DNA of 64,000 nucleotides, from positions 12,236,151 to 12,300,150 of the forward strand of contig NC_135257.1 in assembly GCF_964204865.1 (NCBI RefSeq). The letters run 5' to 3'. Shown one piece after another: positions 1 to 12,500 of the stretch. This DNA is from Styela clava (taxonomy: Eukaryota; Chordata; Ascidiacea; Stolidobranchia; Styelidae). The notes beneath the pieces are model-generated. The model saw only the letters and a program-made list of their open reading frames with translations. It was not told where the DNA came from and did not search any database. Positions within the stretch are counted from its first letter, which is position 1. Every line of letters begins with the position of its first letter. Both the position numbers and the translations under genes were made by a program.

Positions 1-62
1 TCATTGAAAAACCCAAATTGCAGTGTTGATTTCAAAAACGACTCAGACTTGTTTAATTGCCA

Positions 63-68
63 ATTTAT
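63..68 (-). terminator. SMARCB1 polyadenylation signal
   Basis: TTTATT on the plus strand reads AATAAA on the minus strand. It lies about 130 bases downstream of the SMARCB1 stop codon, a plausible 3' UTR length. Confidence 0.6.
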
Positions 69-196
69 TGAAAAGATTTAACAAAAATACAAAATAGTAT
101 CCAGCACAATATCACTTCGGACTCAACAGCATGAAGCGACTTCAAGATACTGATGATTGACACGACGGAGGCAAATAATTCACATCAAAAGTAGAT

Positions 197-3100
197 TTAC
201 CAAGCATTTGCTAATCGCCTCATTCGCCTGTGAATATGAGAGAATGTTTCATTTCATGCAAAACGAATTGGGAAGAGAAAAAAATGATTATTTATGTGGA
301 AAAAGCTTGTCTAACATAAACATTTGTTTCTTTGAAAAGCGAGTTTTTTTATAAACACTTCCCTTGATAGGAAGTACTGCTGTTGTCTACTCTATATGAC
401 TTTCCAGTGCAGCCATTCGAATCCTATAAAATTACTGTGCAAGATATACCTTGTGTTTCGATCCTGATCCCTAATCTTCTTTTCCATCTCAGCATCGGTC
501 AAAGTTTCAAGGAATGGACACCATTGATCGGCTTCCCCTGTATTCCTCACAGGAATATCAACACCAGGAAGAGGATTCTCACTGCCATTATTAAAAAATT
601 GGTCTTGATATTAACAAAATCAAATACTTCCAACTAAATGAAATATTATGGGTGGGTTAAGACAGCTAACATCCTAAGTTTTCTAAAGGAATGATAGATT
701 ATATCAAACATTTATGTTTGCGGATGAGGACAAAGCAACATTTAAAACCAAAATATATATCGTAAAGAAAACACAAATTACAAACCTGAAGGCATATGTT
801 CGTTGATGCCAGCTTAGTTGGCCTCTAACACTATACGCAATAGCTGTAACAAATTCTCCACCTAGCCCAAGTTCTTGTGATAACTTCATTGCAAATTTTT
901 CTGGACTGTTGTCTGGATCTGACATATCCCATTCAAACTGGTCGACAAGGCTTATGTTGCCAACATGGATATTCAACTGCAAGTAAATATATGGTTTGTG
1001 GTCATGCCTCTCTCAATAAATATTAAAAAGTAGGAAGACATTTGACACCTATAACTGAAATCAATTTTGAAAAAAGTGTTAATAAAATTGCAGCAAGCTC
1101 TTGGTAACCAAAGATAACAGCCCAAAGTAATCTTCTGCAGTGCAATAGGAAAAAAAGTTTACCTTCAATATAACTCGCTGGTCAGACTGCTCTGATAATA
1201 AGCTATCACTGGCATTTGGATAAGCTTCTATTTGTGTTCGAATTGCTTGAGATATGAGAGGAACAAGTGTCAAAGGATTTATATCGAGATCATCGCATAA
1301 CACCTCTGCAAACATTTCTGGAGAGATGAGTTGTTCTGAAAAATATTTCAATTTCCAATATTTGTTACAAGGGAAAAATTTAGGGTGAATGAATTTCACC
1401 GCATTTATTGTACGTGCACTTTACCCAGCATAGCACATATAAATAAATTATACGAAAGGTTTTCTATCATTGCCCTCTTAAGACTGCAATTTTTAAGGCC
1501 TGTCACACACTTTGTAAATGGTTGTTTGTCATTCCACAATTCTGCACATCTCTTAATAATCCAGTTACCCTACTTTCTGCCACTCTTGTATGTCAATGGG
1601 CACGATAGCCCAGTGGTTAAAACATTAGACTAAACTACGTTGACATCACAGGTTACACATCTTGAGTTCAAATACCATCTTCACTCAAGGTGTAATAACC
1701 ACAACCATGAAAAATATATATTTGCCACATATTTTCCATTAAAACCAAATAGTAAATATAGTTACCATTTTTGTTCCAACAGAAAGTGTCTCTCAATTTT
1801 TGTCCATCTACCTCCATATCAAGTCTGATTGGAATTAATACTTCAGGTTGTTGAGCATTGCTGTTTATGAGAGTTGGATCTCTATCATCATAACTGCAAG
1901 GAAATTTATACAGCAGCATGGGAATTTTAATTTATTTTGATTGTATTGAAAGAACTGACACATTTTCTGGTCAGAAATTCTGTACTATGATAACTACATG
2001 AAGAATAATACACAAATACTCAAAATCTTACCAGAAAGGAAATGTTCTAATCTTCTTTTGTGATTTTGGAACATGGCTGATTGGTGTTGCACAAGGAACA
2101 GCATCAAGATGATGCGAACTATTAGGAAGAGTTGGAACCCAAGAACTGTTCCTTTTATTCTTTCCTGAATCCCTGAAAATTTGATGATTCAAATGTCAGT
2201 TGGGCGACATATCCAGAAAGTTTTAAATAAAAAAATGAGCAATTCCGTGAATTTAATTATTAAAAGGAAAATGATTTTGAACAAAAGAGGATTTCACATT
2301 TTTTGCTTGGGAGTGAAAAACTAAATCATATTTAAAATTTGGTTTTCACTATTTAGAAATCAAATTCACCATTTCAGACTATAAAATGGTCATTACGACA
2401 AATTACAATACGAAATACAACAAAAATCTCATCATTTGATAGCATGTTTCACAGATTTAGAAATTACTATGAGAACCTTGAATATGAAGTGTCAACAGGC
2501 AGTGACAATGTTGAAGCTCTGTATTTTTGATCATTCCCTGCAAAAACATCTTCCACTTCAACAGCGCGGAGTAAAGATACATTTGTCGCAAGAGTGCTGT
2601 GTCCAAGATCTAGAATCCATTTAATAACATGTAATTAAAATTGTGTTACACTTTGATATCAAACTATCTACGATATCAACCACTCAATATTATTACATAA
2701 AATCTATTTAAATATGATTATAGTCTTTCTTTGTGAAGATATGAAACTGGCACAAGCACCAGATGTGTTAATTTGCAAAACTTTATCAAACTTTGAAAAT
2801 GTTTTTAACGATATGCATTTTAGATATATCTGACTCTGACATCGCTTAATAGCGCGTAATTCAGAAGATTCATGAAACTATGGGAAATACAAAAAACTTT
2901 CTGCCAACAATACTTTTCAATCTATCATAAACTATAAAATATTGCATTCTAATCTGATTTTGAAAAAAAGCTCCCCTTATATCAATCTGAAATTTAAACT
3001 TATTTCTCAAACATACTCTACTTTCATGAATATTCTATAACAAAAAAGTTGTGCAGTATACAATAGGGCAAAAATCTTCAAAAAATGAACAATTCAATAA

Positions 3101-3894
3101 AAAAAATATTTATCTGCCATTCTATCTGACTATTCTGTCATAATCATCATGGTAAATATAGCATTCTCCATTGACAGTGTGTAAAATCTGTATCATAAAC
3201 CTTTCTTTCTGCCCTTTGCCTGCTTATATAATTTCTTTGCTATTCTTTTCCATAAGTCTAAAAATGATAATATTTAGTATAATTACATCAAAAAATGATA
3301 TTGAATGAAATCATCAAGTGCAATGATGCATATAATACAAATCAAAATTTCTTATTCATTATCCAAACTTGTCTGATAAAATTTCTATGGGATACAGGAA
3401 TAATAATTAATAATGAAAATAAATTTCCTGATATCTGCATACACTAGCAGTGATTACAAATATATCAATAAATTCTCCGCTAAAAGATGTTTGTGAACAG
3501 ACCTGGTGACCTAGTAGCAATAATTTTTCTCTCATCAGCAGTAGCTACTCTTCGCCACAATGATGGGTATCGCTTATAAAGAGATCCTCGGAAAAGTCTA
3601 AGATAGTTTCCTACCTGTAAAAAAGATAACATTGACACAAGAAAGACAAAAAGCTATTGAAAGATTATACATTAAAGACAGAAGATTAGTACCGGTATAT
3701 TAACAGGTAAGAATGAATGATAGGTTAAACAGGTTATACTGCATCAAGTCGGGATTATAAATACAGTACCTACAACAGTAGGAAGTTTTGATACCTACCT
3801 CCGAACCAATCATATAATATTCTCCATTCTCTTCCAGCTGAAACTTTGCGGGCTTTGGCCCATATGTCCGGAGAGGTTCTAATTGTCTCGACAT
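197..3894 (-). CDS. SMARCB1: SMARCB1/SNF5/INI1, SWI/SNF (BAF) core subunit
   Basis: Complete 10-exon gene encoding about 397 residues (human 385). Exons, in transcript order: 3894-3799, 3614-3503, 3257-3201, 2609-2477, 2172-2032, 1893-1766, 1335-1163, 976-786, 581-450, 227-197. All have AG/GT borders and phases that sum to an open frame ending TGG TAA. The N-terminal part reads [19 protein letters not shown], the winged-helix DNA-binding region. The two SNF5 repeats follow ([20 protein letters not shown], then [19 protein letters not shown]), and then the C-terminal basic helix [11 protein letters not shown]. In the family this subunit docks on the nucleosome acidic patch and on BRG1 within BAF complexes in the nucleus. 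The start ATG was chosen because it leads directly into the conserved N-terminus. Oddities: the C-terminus is a few residues shorter (LANAW against LANTAPAW in human), and exon 3 is small and lysine-rich with little similarity to human. Identity is certain; exon 3 is the least sure part. Confidence 0.95.
1598..1690 (+). repeat. Old tRNA-like SINE fragment in SMARCB1 intron 7-6
   Basis: A tRNA-like stretch carries an A-box-like TAGCCCAGTGG (1606-1616) and a B-box-like GAGTTCAAATACC (1664-1676), the order of a Pol III internal promoter. It sits inside the intron between the exons at 1766-1893 and 1163-1335, antisense to the gene. The match is degenerate and no flanking duplication was identified, so this is probably an old tRNA-derived SINE. 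It is too diverged to be called a tRNA gene. Confidence 0.4.
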
Positions 3895-4485
3895 TTTTAA
3901 TAATGAACTGTGGAACGGCGTATTTTCACAAATATGCAAACCATCTATTGGAAAATCCTAATTCAGTGACTTACACCAGTGAGTAAAATACCCGCAATAA
4001 TTGGTCGCTTGAAGCACTACAGAGCAGAGCAGTGAACCACGACTACAAAACATTTAACTAAACTCTGCGTTTTCTACGCTTCAGAAAATTCAGATGTAAG
4101 TATATTTTGGTGGTTGGATCAAAGACCATCTGATTTAGGACAAGCTTGTTGGTGGATAGAGTCTGCTGTAATTATTTAGGAAATTGATGCGTAGAGAAAT
4201 TATTAAAATTAAGTTTTTATTAATCTATTCAAGGTTTCACGGTGTCGGTCGCGTATGAGAGGTATCCTTTACAATCTAGGCTACGTGTCTTTTCTGTCAG
4301 TCGAGTTTCCGCGTAGTGATATTCGCCGCGTTTTCTGGAAACAGTACCACCGTTATATTGCTGAGTTAAGGCAGAGCAGAAGACCACATTGAATTGGATT
4401 ACGTGCCGTTAATCTAAAGTTGAAATTTATTGCAAATCGATTTAACAAATGTTGTTATTGCTTTCGAATTCTCGGTGACGAGAAA
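3895..4485. promoter_or_regulatory. Shared head-to-head promoter region
   Basis: Only 591 bases separate the SMARCB1 start codon (minus) from the start of the YccV-domain gene (plus). Both 5' UTRs and their promoters must therefore lie within or near this interval. I see no clear TATA box. The second half (about 4240-4380) is richer in CpG than the surrounding DNA, as expected of a housekeeping bidirectional promoter. The transcription start sites cannot be placed from sequence alone. Confidence 0.45.
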
Positions 4486-5187
4486 ATGCCTGTTAACAGG
4501 TTGCAATTTGCGCAACTCACCCTTTTGTTGTTGGCCCTTCCCGCTCAGTACATATTGACCGAGTGGTATGGAAACAGATCCGACAGCGTAAGAGCCAGGT
4601 CTATTCAAGAGATCATACGTTCTTTAAAAGCGACTGCTGCTACATGTAAATCATGGATAAAAGCTGTTGGAACATACATGGCCAGTGGTGGCTCTTTCAG
4701 ATTAGATTTGAAAAAAATTAAAAAGCATCAGAAAGCGGCCAAAACTGCGCCTGGAGGGGAATCATTTGCAAAAGAAGTTTTCAGGTATGAAGATCCATCT
4801 GGAACTGGATATTTTTCTAAATCTATCACTGTACGATCTCCACGGCCGAAAGCATTAAAGTATAGAGTTGGCCAAGTCATAAAGCACAAGAAATATGGAT
4901 ACAGAGGAGTAATTGTAGGATGGGATGAAACCTGTAAAGCACCAAAAACTTGGATACTTACCATGCATGGCAATAACCCAGCAATAGTAAAGACACCTCA
5001 TTATTCTATCTTGGTTGATAAACGAGATCGCCAAGAAATACAAACAACATATGTTGCACAAGAAAACATAGACATTGTTACAAACATTGAAGTGCAACAT
5101 CCGGGCATATGGGACTACTTCGATTTTTATGATGGTGCTCAATACCACATGAGACCAGCTATGCAAGAGTTATACCCTCTTGATTGA
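4486..5187 (+). CDS. Single-exon protein with YccV/HspQ-like (hemimethylated-DNA-binding) domain
   Basis: An intronless reading frame of 233 residues. The ATG at 4486 was chosen because it has an A at -3 and begins MPVNRLQFAQ; the open frame runs upstream only to a TTG. Residues about 8-25 are strongly hydrophobic (LTLLLLALPA), suggesting a signal peptide or membrane anchor. The C-terminal half, from about residue 125, matches the YccV/HspQ-like domain also found at the end of vertebrate FBXO21. Recognisable blocks are YRVGQVIKHKKYGYRGVIVGWD-like (the YRG and GWD positions are conserved), VAQENI and a HP..W.YF segment. No F-box is present, so it is not FBXO21 itself but a short relative. In bacteria the domain family binds DnaA, Lon or hemimethylated DNA; the animal function is unknown. 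An AATAAA lies 27 bases after the stop. Confidence 0.85.
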   Translation: MPVNRLQFAQLTLLLLALPAQYILTEWYGNRSDSVRARSIQEIIRSLKATAATCKSWIKAVGTYMASGGSFRLDLKKIKKHQKAAKTAPGGESFAKEVFRYEDPSGTGYFSKSITVRSPRPKALKYRVGQVIKHKKYGYRGVIVGWDETCKAPKTWILTMHGNNPAIVKTPHYSILVDKRDRQEIQTTYVAQENIDIVTNIEVQHPGIWDYFDFYDGAQYHMRPAMQELYPLD

Positions 5188-5213
5188 TTTTTGATTTTCA
5201 AATTGCATTCGAC

Positions 5214-5219
5214 AATAAA
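5214..5219 (+). terminator. Polyadenylation signal of the YccV-domain gene
   Basis: AATAAA 27 bases past the stop codon at 5187, in an AT-rich context. It is the first canonical signal downstream. Confidence 0.6.
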
Positions 5220-6506
5220 TATTATGATTGTGCAATGAGATCGTCCCCAGTAATGCATTGCAACAGAAATATGACTCTCACTACTTGTTAAGTTATAATC
5301 ACCAAAGTCTAGTTGGTGAAACACCATAGGAATATTTATTACATCGCCCATCCTTGTAAAATCACATTTTACAACCAAGTTCATATGTTAAGAATAAGTG
5401 GTTGTGATATTGCGTGGTTTTGTTTTTTAAACGCACAAGCAAGCAAGTTAGTGCGACTGGCAATCTCACCTAAATATGCCTAAAAATATTTTACTTAATG
5501 TCAAGTTACACACATCATGCTTTGTACTGATATTTTTTCTAATATTTCACTTTTGCATTATCTAAGCGCTTCCAAACATGTCTGCTGTGTAAAATCATAG
5601 ATTTAATAAAAATTACGTTCGACTTTGCATGTATTGAAAACCCATACGAGTTTAGTTTCGATATCGTAGAAGATGAAACACAGAGCGTTAAAAGAAAAAG
5701 GAACAGGAATGAAATGTCAGCCAGACTGATGGAAAATGTTTCACTTTTACTGGGAATAAAAACAATGGAGTCTTTTCGAGATAAATGCATGAAATTGTAA
5801 TTTAATTTCAAGTTTTGATATTTTATCAAATTGTAATATTTCACAAATTAATCTGCATGTTAAGGGTCTTGAAAAATGGGATTCCGGTCGAACACGTTTG
5901 TAGTCTTTTTTTTTATGCGTACCTTCGTTTACATATTTAACAAAAGCATAATATCAAAGTAAAATAATTCCGATGTTCTGATACAAATATAACACAAATA
6001 CCCAAAATATTTGTATTTAACGATCGGAAATTACTGGAATATTTTACGAGTTTTCGTAATTGTTGAAAACTCACACTTAATGCTAAGCGTGGGAGACCGC
6101 GTCGAAATTTTACGAAGTATACAACTTTGCATCATATATGCTGATTGGGGGTAATTACGGTACTTCCTGATGACTTCACCACCTGCACTCAATGCTGTAC
6201 TTATTCAATTTTATAATGATGTCAGACTTTCACGATGCTTTTGTAATTAATGTATTTCAAAATCAAAGTTTTGTGCAATACACGTGAACTGCATATATAT
6301 TGAGATTTTCACCACGAGCTTAGTTCAACTAATAGTCAAAGCCACAGACAGATTGTCAAATACACTAGAGCTGTGGTTCCCCATCAGCGGAAAAGGCGCC
6401 CATCCAAGCGCTGCCAGGCTTTTTGAATAGTAGCCAGTACAAAGGCATACTTATGGCTTCTTATATATTATGGATTTCCGAAAAAAATTCTCTTTTTGCT
6501 CTTCAT
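5220..6506. other. Intergenic DNA with one unexplained open stretch
   Basis: No recognised gene. On the plus strand an open frame runs from a pyrimidine-rich acceptor-like site (CTAAG, about 5566) to a TAA at 5798-5800, with a basic KRKRNRN patch and the ending MESFRDKCMKL. It could be an orphan last exon, but there is no poly(A) signal nearby and no homology that I recognise. Confidence 0.3.
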
Positions 6507-6512
6507 TTTATT
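6507..6512 (-). terminator. Polyadenylation signal of downstream SLC13 copy
   Basis: TTTATT on the plus strand gives AATAAA on the minus strand, only 15 bases after the stop codon at 6527. If it is used, the 3' UTR is very short. Confidence 0.5.
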
Positions 6513-6526
6513 TCCATATTGTTGAA

Positions 6527-9500
6527 TTACCTTCCCCACTGAGCAGTTGTGTTGTTTTGAAAGGTAACATTAGTGTTGTTTCCCAGCGCCCAAACAGGAA
6601 TTGCATCCAGGTGGAAAATGTGAACACCCGTGAGGTGGACAAAAACATTCAGAATTCCCACGCACACGAAATTCAGTGGAAGACCGGTCGTAACCTGAGG
6701 TATGATGTAACGCATCATGATTAAACGATAGTAACCTAATTTAATAAATCCGCATACGATTTTATTCAGTAGCAGTTTTTTTTGCTTCAACAAAACTCTT
6801 TCATGTCCCATAAACATAACCATGTTTTACACCTATGAAATTCATAAACTTCTGTCGATGATTTGAAGAAAGCAAACACAGCAAACGATTGGTAATCAAT
6901 AGGATATTTTCTAAATGATTTCAAAATTATTTTCTCCAAAATGCAATGTTTTAGAAACCGTTGGCCTACAGTTGGCGGCGGAGTGCAGTTGTGTTATCCC
7001 CGGATGCAAATTACGACATACTAGCTTCTAGGCTTAGTGCTGAGAGTATCATATAAATTGAGGATGTTATTGATGCAGTGGAAAATATTTTACGACGCTC
7101 GAAGTGAGAACTAATCATATATATATTATATATATAAATGACTAGTTCCGGACTCGACTTACCATATCCATAACGCGCAAAGAGCCGAATGTGAATGCCA
7201 AAGCGTTAGCTGGAGTTGCAATTGGTAAAGAGAATGCAAATGAGCTGGATAAAGTTGTAATAAGTAAAATAAACACTGGATTTATATTCAAGTCTCTTGA
7301 CAACTCCATCATAATTGGCAAAAATACACTGGTTGTCGCGAGATTGCTGCTGAATTCTGTGAAATGAACAGAATTTATTGAATAATATCTTTCTCATTCA
7401 ACAGTTAGAAGTGGTGCTAGAAATTGTACCTATATATATTTCGAATCAAGAGACAAAGAAAGGTAATTTGTTGTTTAGCGTTTAGCAATTTTGCTTAACG
7501 TTTGTCTTCTTACTTGTGCGACGAGAATTGGGAATGCTGGCAACAAGAGAGCTGTGCTCAAATATATGAACACATCACAAGGTGTCGCTATTTTTTATTC
7601 TGACACATAAAAAACGAATCTCTTGAAGTCCACAGAAATTTTTGAAATAAGTAAAAGTAATACCCTCCTGGAAAAAAAATCAATCTTTAACCGCTGAAAA
7701 TTTCAAAGCAATTGGTCCCGTATTCGAAGAGAAAAGCGATTTCATCATGACGAAAGAGAAGACTAACAAGAACAACAACATAATATTGAAACGATCGTTA
7801 TGTACACTGACGTGTCCAACAAGCCGCCAGTCCTAGAATCTTATAAAATACGATGTCACTAAAAATGCGAAGCTCAAGGCTGCCAACCATACCTGTCAAT
7901 AACGATATTGTAATAGAAATTACTAACAACACTGCCCACGCTGGTATTCCTTGAAGTGCTGTTGTAAGGCTGGCGCCGAACCATTCTGATAACCCGGAAT
8001 CCTAAAACAAGAGTGTGTGTAATTTCATCTGACAGTGAACTAGTACTGACACAATGTGTATTATTGGATGCTGCCGAATAGCTTGATGACGAAATCAAAA
8101 GATATATATTTGTTATATTGATAGAAACAACATTAAACCGGATGCTGTACGATACAAGACGATAGACTTTTAACTCATTAGTGAAGGTATGTTCAACTAC
8201 GTCGCGCACTGTGATATTTTAGTCATGTTTTTTTTTCGGCCCCGGTTGTTCGTATGGTGCAATTTATATATAAACTTTCTCTCATTCTAATACATGTAAA
8301 TTACAATGACATAAATTTAAAAACATTGCAGGCAATCGCATACTAACCACACATGCTTTGGCTAAAGAAAATCCTGCACCCACTAAAAGCATCACATCCC
8401 ATGGAAATTTTCGTTGAAACGTGTTCCATGATAATAACGTGGGAGATGTAGGGGGCAAAAATTGTTCAGTCTTTTTTTTCCACATCCACGAAAACGAAGA
8501 CAATTTTGAAGGAAACAAAAACAATGACATTGCAACTAGCACAGCAGTTGTAGAATCTTGTGCATATCTGAAACATGTAGTTTTTGAACTTACGAAAGTT
8601 TGTCGGAAAGGTTGTTTGTGCTAATAAATATAGATTATATTGATATATACTTTATTATATTATTTGATTATTATTTTATTACCAAATAGGTAAAGGCACT
8701 AACACTTTTTTATAATCGCTTCAATGTTTTTGATTTTCAATAAATATCTATATACGGTACGATTATATATATATATATATATGACAGACGATTTCATACC
8801 CGTTTGGGAGCAAGTTTTTCCATCCAGGAAATATTTTCGGATCTCGTAGAAACCATAGCAGAATTAACACAACAAAATGAATAAGAACACATATTTCTCC
8901 AAAACTGTAGGAAATATTATAGATGATATAATTATTATTAGTTCGCAGGGGATAGGGATGTAGAATACTTATATATATCATTGATTTTATGGTTGTTAAC
9001 GTATCCCGCAAACTCGGTGCTCTGCCGACGGGGCTAGATTACCAATTTGGCAAAATAAGCACGTGATTGGGGCATCGAGGAAAAGGGGAAACCACAGACA
9101 TTTTCATGATCGAATTTTCAATGGCGCCTTAGTGTTCATTGAAATAATTTGAATTCGACGACTCAGACCTCGATATTGTCCCGATTAAAATAAATTCTGC
9201 TTGTTTTTCTTTCTCAAGTATCATATTAAACCTATATAAATGTTTGTAGTCATGAGAATATTTTCAAAAAATATCATGCAAATTAAATATAATTTGGCCT
9301 CTAATCAGTAATGAATACTAAAACTTACTTATTCAATTTCAGATAACAAGGAACTGTAGTTACATACATATATATTATTAATTTTTCATACATAAGGCAC
9401 CAAAGTCTTAAGTTTTTTGGTCCTCTAGAACAGGGGTTCTCAAACTTTTGGTGTTGCGGAGCCCCTGAAAAGGTTGACTATTATTCGCGGAGCCCCAAAA

Positions 9501-12500
9501 GAAATGTTAAAATTGTACCGATAAATATCCCTGAGTAAGTTTGATTTAAATGCTAAACCTTTTTTAATGGGGTTAATGCAAGTCTTAAATAAATCAAAAT
9601 TTCAAAGATAAATTATATATATATACTCTTACTAAAGCTGTGAATTTGACACTTGACAAACATATTAATAAACTAGGGGTCGAATCTTTTCCCTTTTGAC
9701 ATTTTCGGAAGACTTAAAAGGCCGCTAATAACGTGCGCGATTGCATTTTGTTACAATCACCGTTGGTTTTCGTCAGCATGGCATGTTTTTAAACATCTTT
9801 ACGCCGGTGTTTATTCTCCCTAAATCAAAAATTTTCTTCGGCATATACATGTATTGTTCCACAATGACGACAATAATTGCTTTTTTGTTCTCGTGGGGAA
9901 TTATGAATTCAATGTGAAAAACATGTTACCATATAGTCATCGGCGACGAAATGCTAAAAATAATAATTAATAATAAAGAGGTAAATCCGCAACTCAAATT
10001 TCTTAATTGAAAAACGGCATTCTAAAATATTTATTCATCGTATATAGTAACTGCGAAATCGAAACACAGTCAATTGTGTGCGCGATTTACCTTTTTTTTA
10101 TTCTGAAACTACCGACGGTGCCGCATGCATTAAAATAAAGTCCAATCGTATTTTGCCCAGATCTTGTGATTTTTTAAACGGCGATATCTTGCTTAATAAT
10201 AATCTCGAGTGCAAAAGAACAAATCAAGTTTGACAAATTCCAAGATCGCAAAAATACGACTCCAATTTATTTATAGTTGGCAGTTTATCACGTATTTTAT
10301 GAATTTTTAGATTAGTATTCTTTCATTTTAGTAATCCTAATAGTAATCTCGAATGAAACTTGAGTAACTATGAGTACAATTGAATTATTACGACAAGACA
10401 CTTTAAATGCTCGCATCGGCCATACATTGAATATTTTACGCAACAGAAGTCTCGTTATCCGTTTTTTATAATCGCAAAGAATGTTGCGCGGAAATTTCCG
10501 ATTCAAATCTCCACCTCTTGAGAATCCTGGCTGCGCTCCAGCTTATAAATAATGTCATTTTTTAATTCCGCCTCTTTGCCATATTTCGAGGCTATATTGT
10601 TGTCACATTTTATCAAAGCTGTTATTGCTTCTTTGAACAGTTACAAAACTAGTCATTATTTTGAAAAGTAATCGAATAGCTCGCGGAGCCCCTGGGTTTC
10701 TCTCGCGGAGACCTGGGGCTCCGTACGGAGCACTTTGAGAACATATGCTCTAGAAGTCATGATCTGACCTTGTCTATCGGTAACGAATAACGATGCCCGA
10801 CCCTAGTTTTTCTACATATGACCTCTTTAGTTAAGTCACATCATATCATCATCGTGTATTTAAATTATTTGGGACTAAACGTTTCGTACATTCGATTCTT
10901 CGGCAATTGAACTGAGATACGGAAATTATGATTGCTTAATTTACAAGTAAAATATGTAACGTGTGTTTGGTGCTACAGGCGCGATTACGGATTGACACAA
11001 AATAAGCTTGCGATGTCAGTAAATTTGTACACTATTACCTCATGGGTGGTAATTTATCATTTTTGGCTTGTATCATCTCCTTGATGCGTTTTGATGATAT
11101 TTTGTTTATGCTTCGTGATCTCAACTGCCTAAAAGTATGCACAACAAAATAAGTGAATTTACGATGTTCGTTACCTAATTAAATCTTACAATTTACATAA
11201 TATCAAATGAATGTATATACTGTATAGCTTGAATACATATACAAAAAGGTACAATTTACTGACGTTACGAATTTCTCTTCAGAAATCGAAAAGTGGTGAA
11301 AAAAATTGAAAATGGGCATACGCACTGGACAATCGTTTACCTTTTACATTTGAAAACTATGCATACACTTTTATTGTTCAATAAAATCTTTAGCGGAGTA
11401 ATACTTCAAAATGTCATGAGTTTATTGAGGTTGCATACAATAAAATTTATTATATATACATGGAAGGCTAAAAAACGTTACCATGGTAACATTTTTTTTT
11501 GGCCCACCCTGTATATATGAACTTTTGATATAAATTGTCATAATGAAAAAAATTATATTTATTACAACTCATACCCAATATTCCGAAACCGGAATAGCAC
11601 CCAAATCCACGTGATGAATATAAAAACAATTGCCATCGGGAGACAAAATAGAAACCACGAAACAAAATTCAAGTCTTTTGATGATTCTTTCCCGAAACTG
11701 TATAAAAGAAATACATTAAATGTTGGCATGCAGGTTACGACTTTCTATTATTTTTTCACAATTTCATTTGTGTAGTGTATTTTGTTTTGTCTACGACTAC
11801 GCTAACACTCAAAATACCTTATTTGTCAAAATACAACAAACAGACTTGATGTGCAAATTCGAAACAAATGCATTGTTAAAAATATGAACATATACTTACA
11901 TATTATTTTATTGAAAAATAAGTAGACTGACTTATAATATTGAATAAAAGTTCAAAATTTGCGTTGGCGAAAATTATATCTTTGCTATTTCATATGTATA
12001 ATAAAAAGTGAAATTCGCGGACACAGACTGCCTGCGGCAATCGACAACTCTACACTAAGGGATTGTGGTTTATTTTTTATGCGCAGCTTTAGTATTAGAT
12101 ATTTTGTTTATTTGTGTAAAAATTTAGCATTAGTGCGCACATAGCGACATAGCCGTGTAGAATTCAATTTAAAATAAGGCCAGAATTGGAACGCTCAAAA
12201 ACTGATGAATATTTTTAAATATCGTTTTCGTAATATTAATTTAGTGCGTCGCGAATGTCACGATACTTACGTTGTTGCGAAAATTCCAATAGCCACAAGG
12301 TTTGATGGTGTTCCAACCGTTGTACATGTACCTCCAAATGTAGAAGAATATGTTACTGCGAGCAACATTGATTTTTCCAACTTAATCGCTTCTCCATCCT
12401 GGAGTATGGAAATTTCTTCGTTTATCTAAAAATTGATGAATAAGATTAGGCAAACACAGTTGTAATGAAATATTTCTGAGTGAAATCGGGAAAATAGTAA

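Noticed and set aside
1593-1690. A functional tRNA gene in the SMARCB1 intron
   Set aside because: The A and B boxes are degenerate and no full cloverleaf could be drawn, so I call it a SINE relic.
4420-4485. 22 additional residues on the YccV-domain protein
   Set aside because: The extension opens with TTG, while the ATG at 4486 has a good context and leads into the hydrophobic N-terminus.
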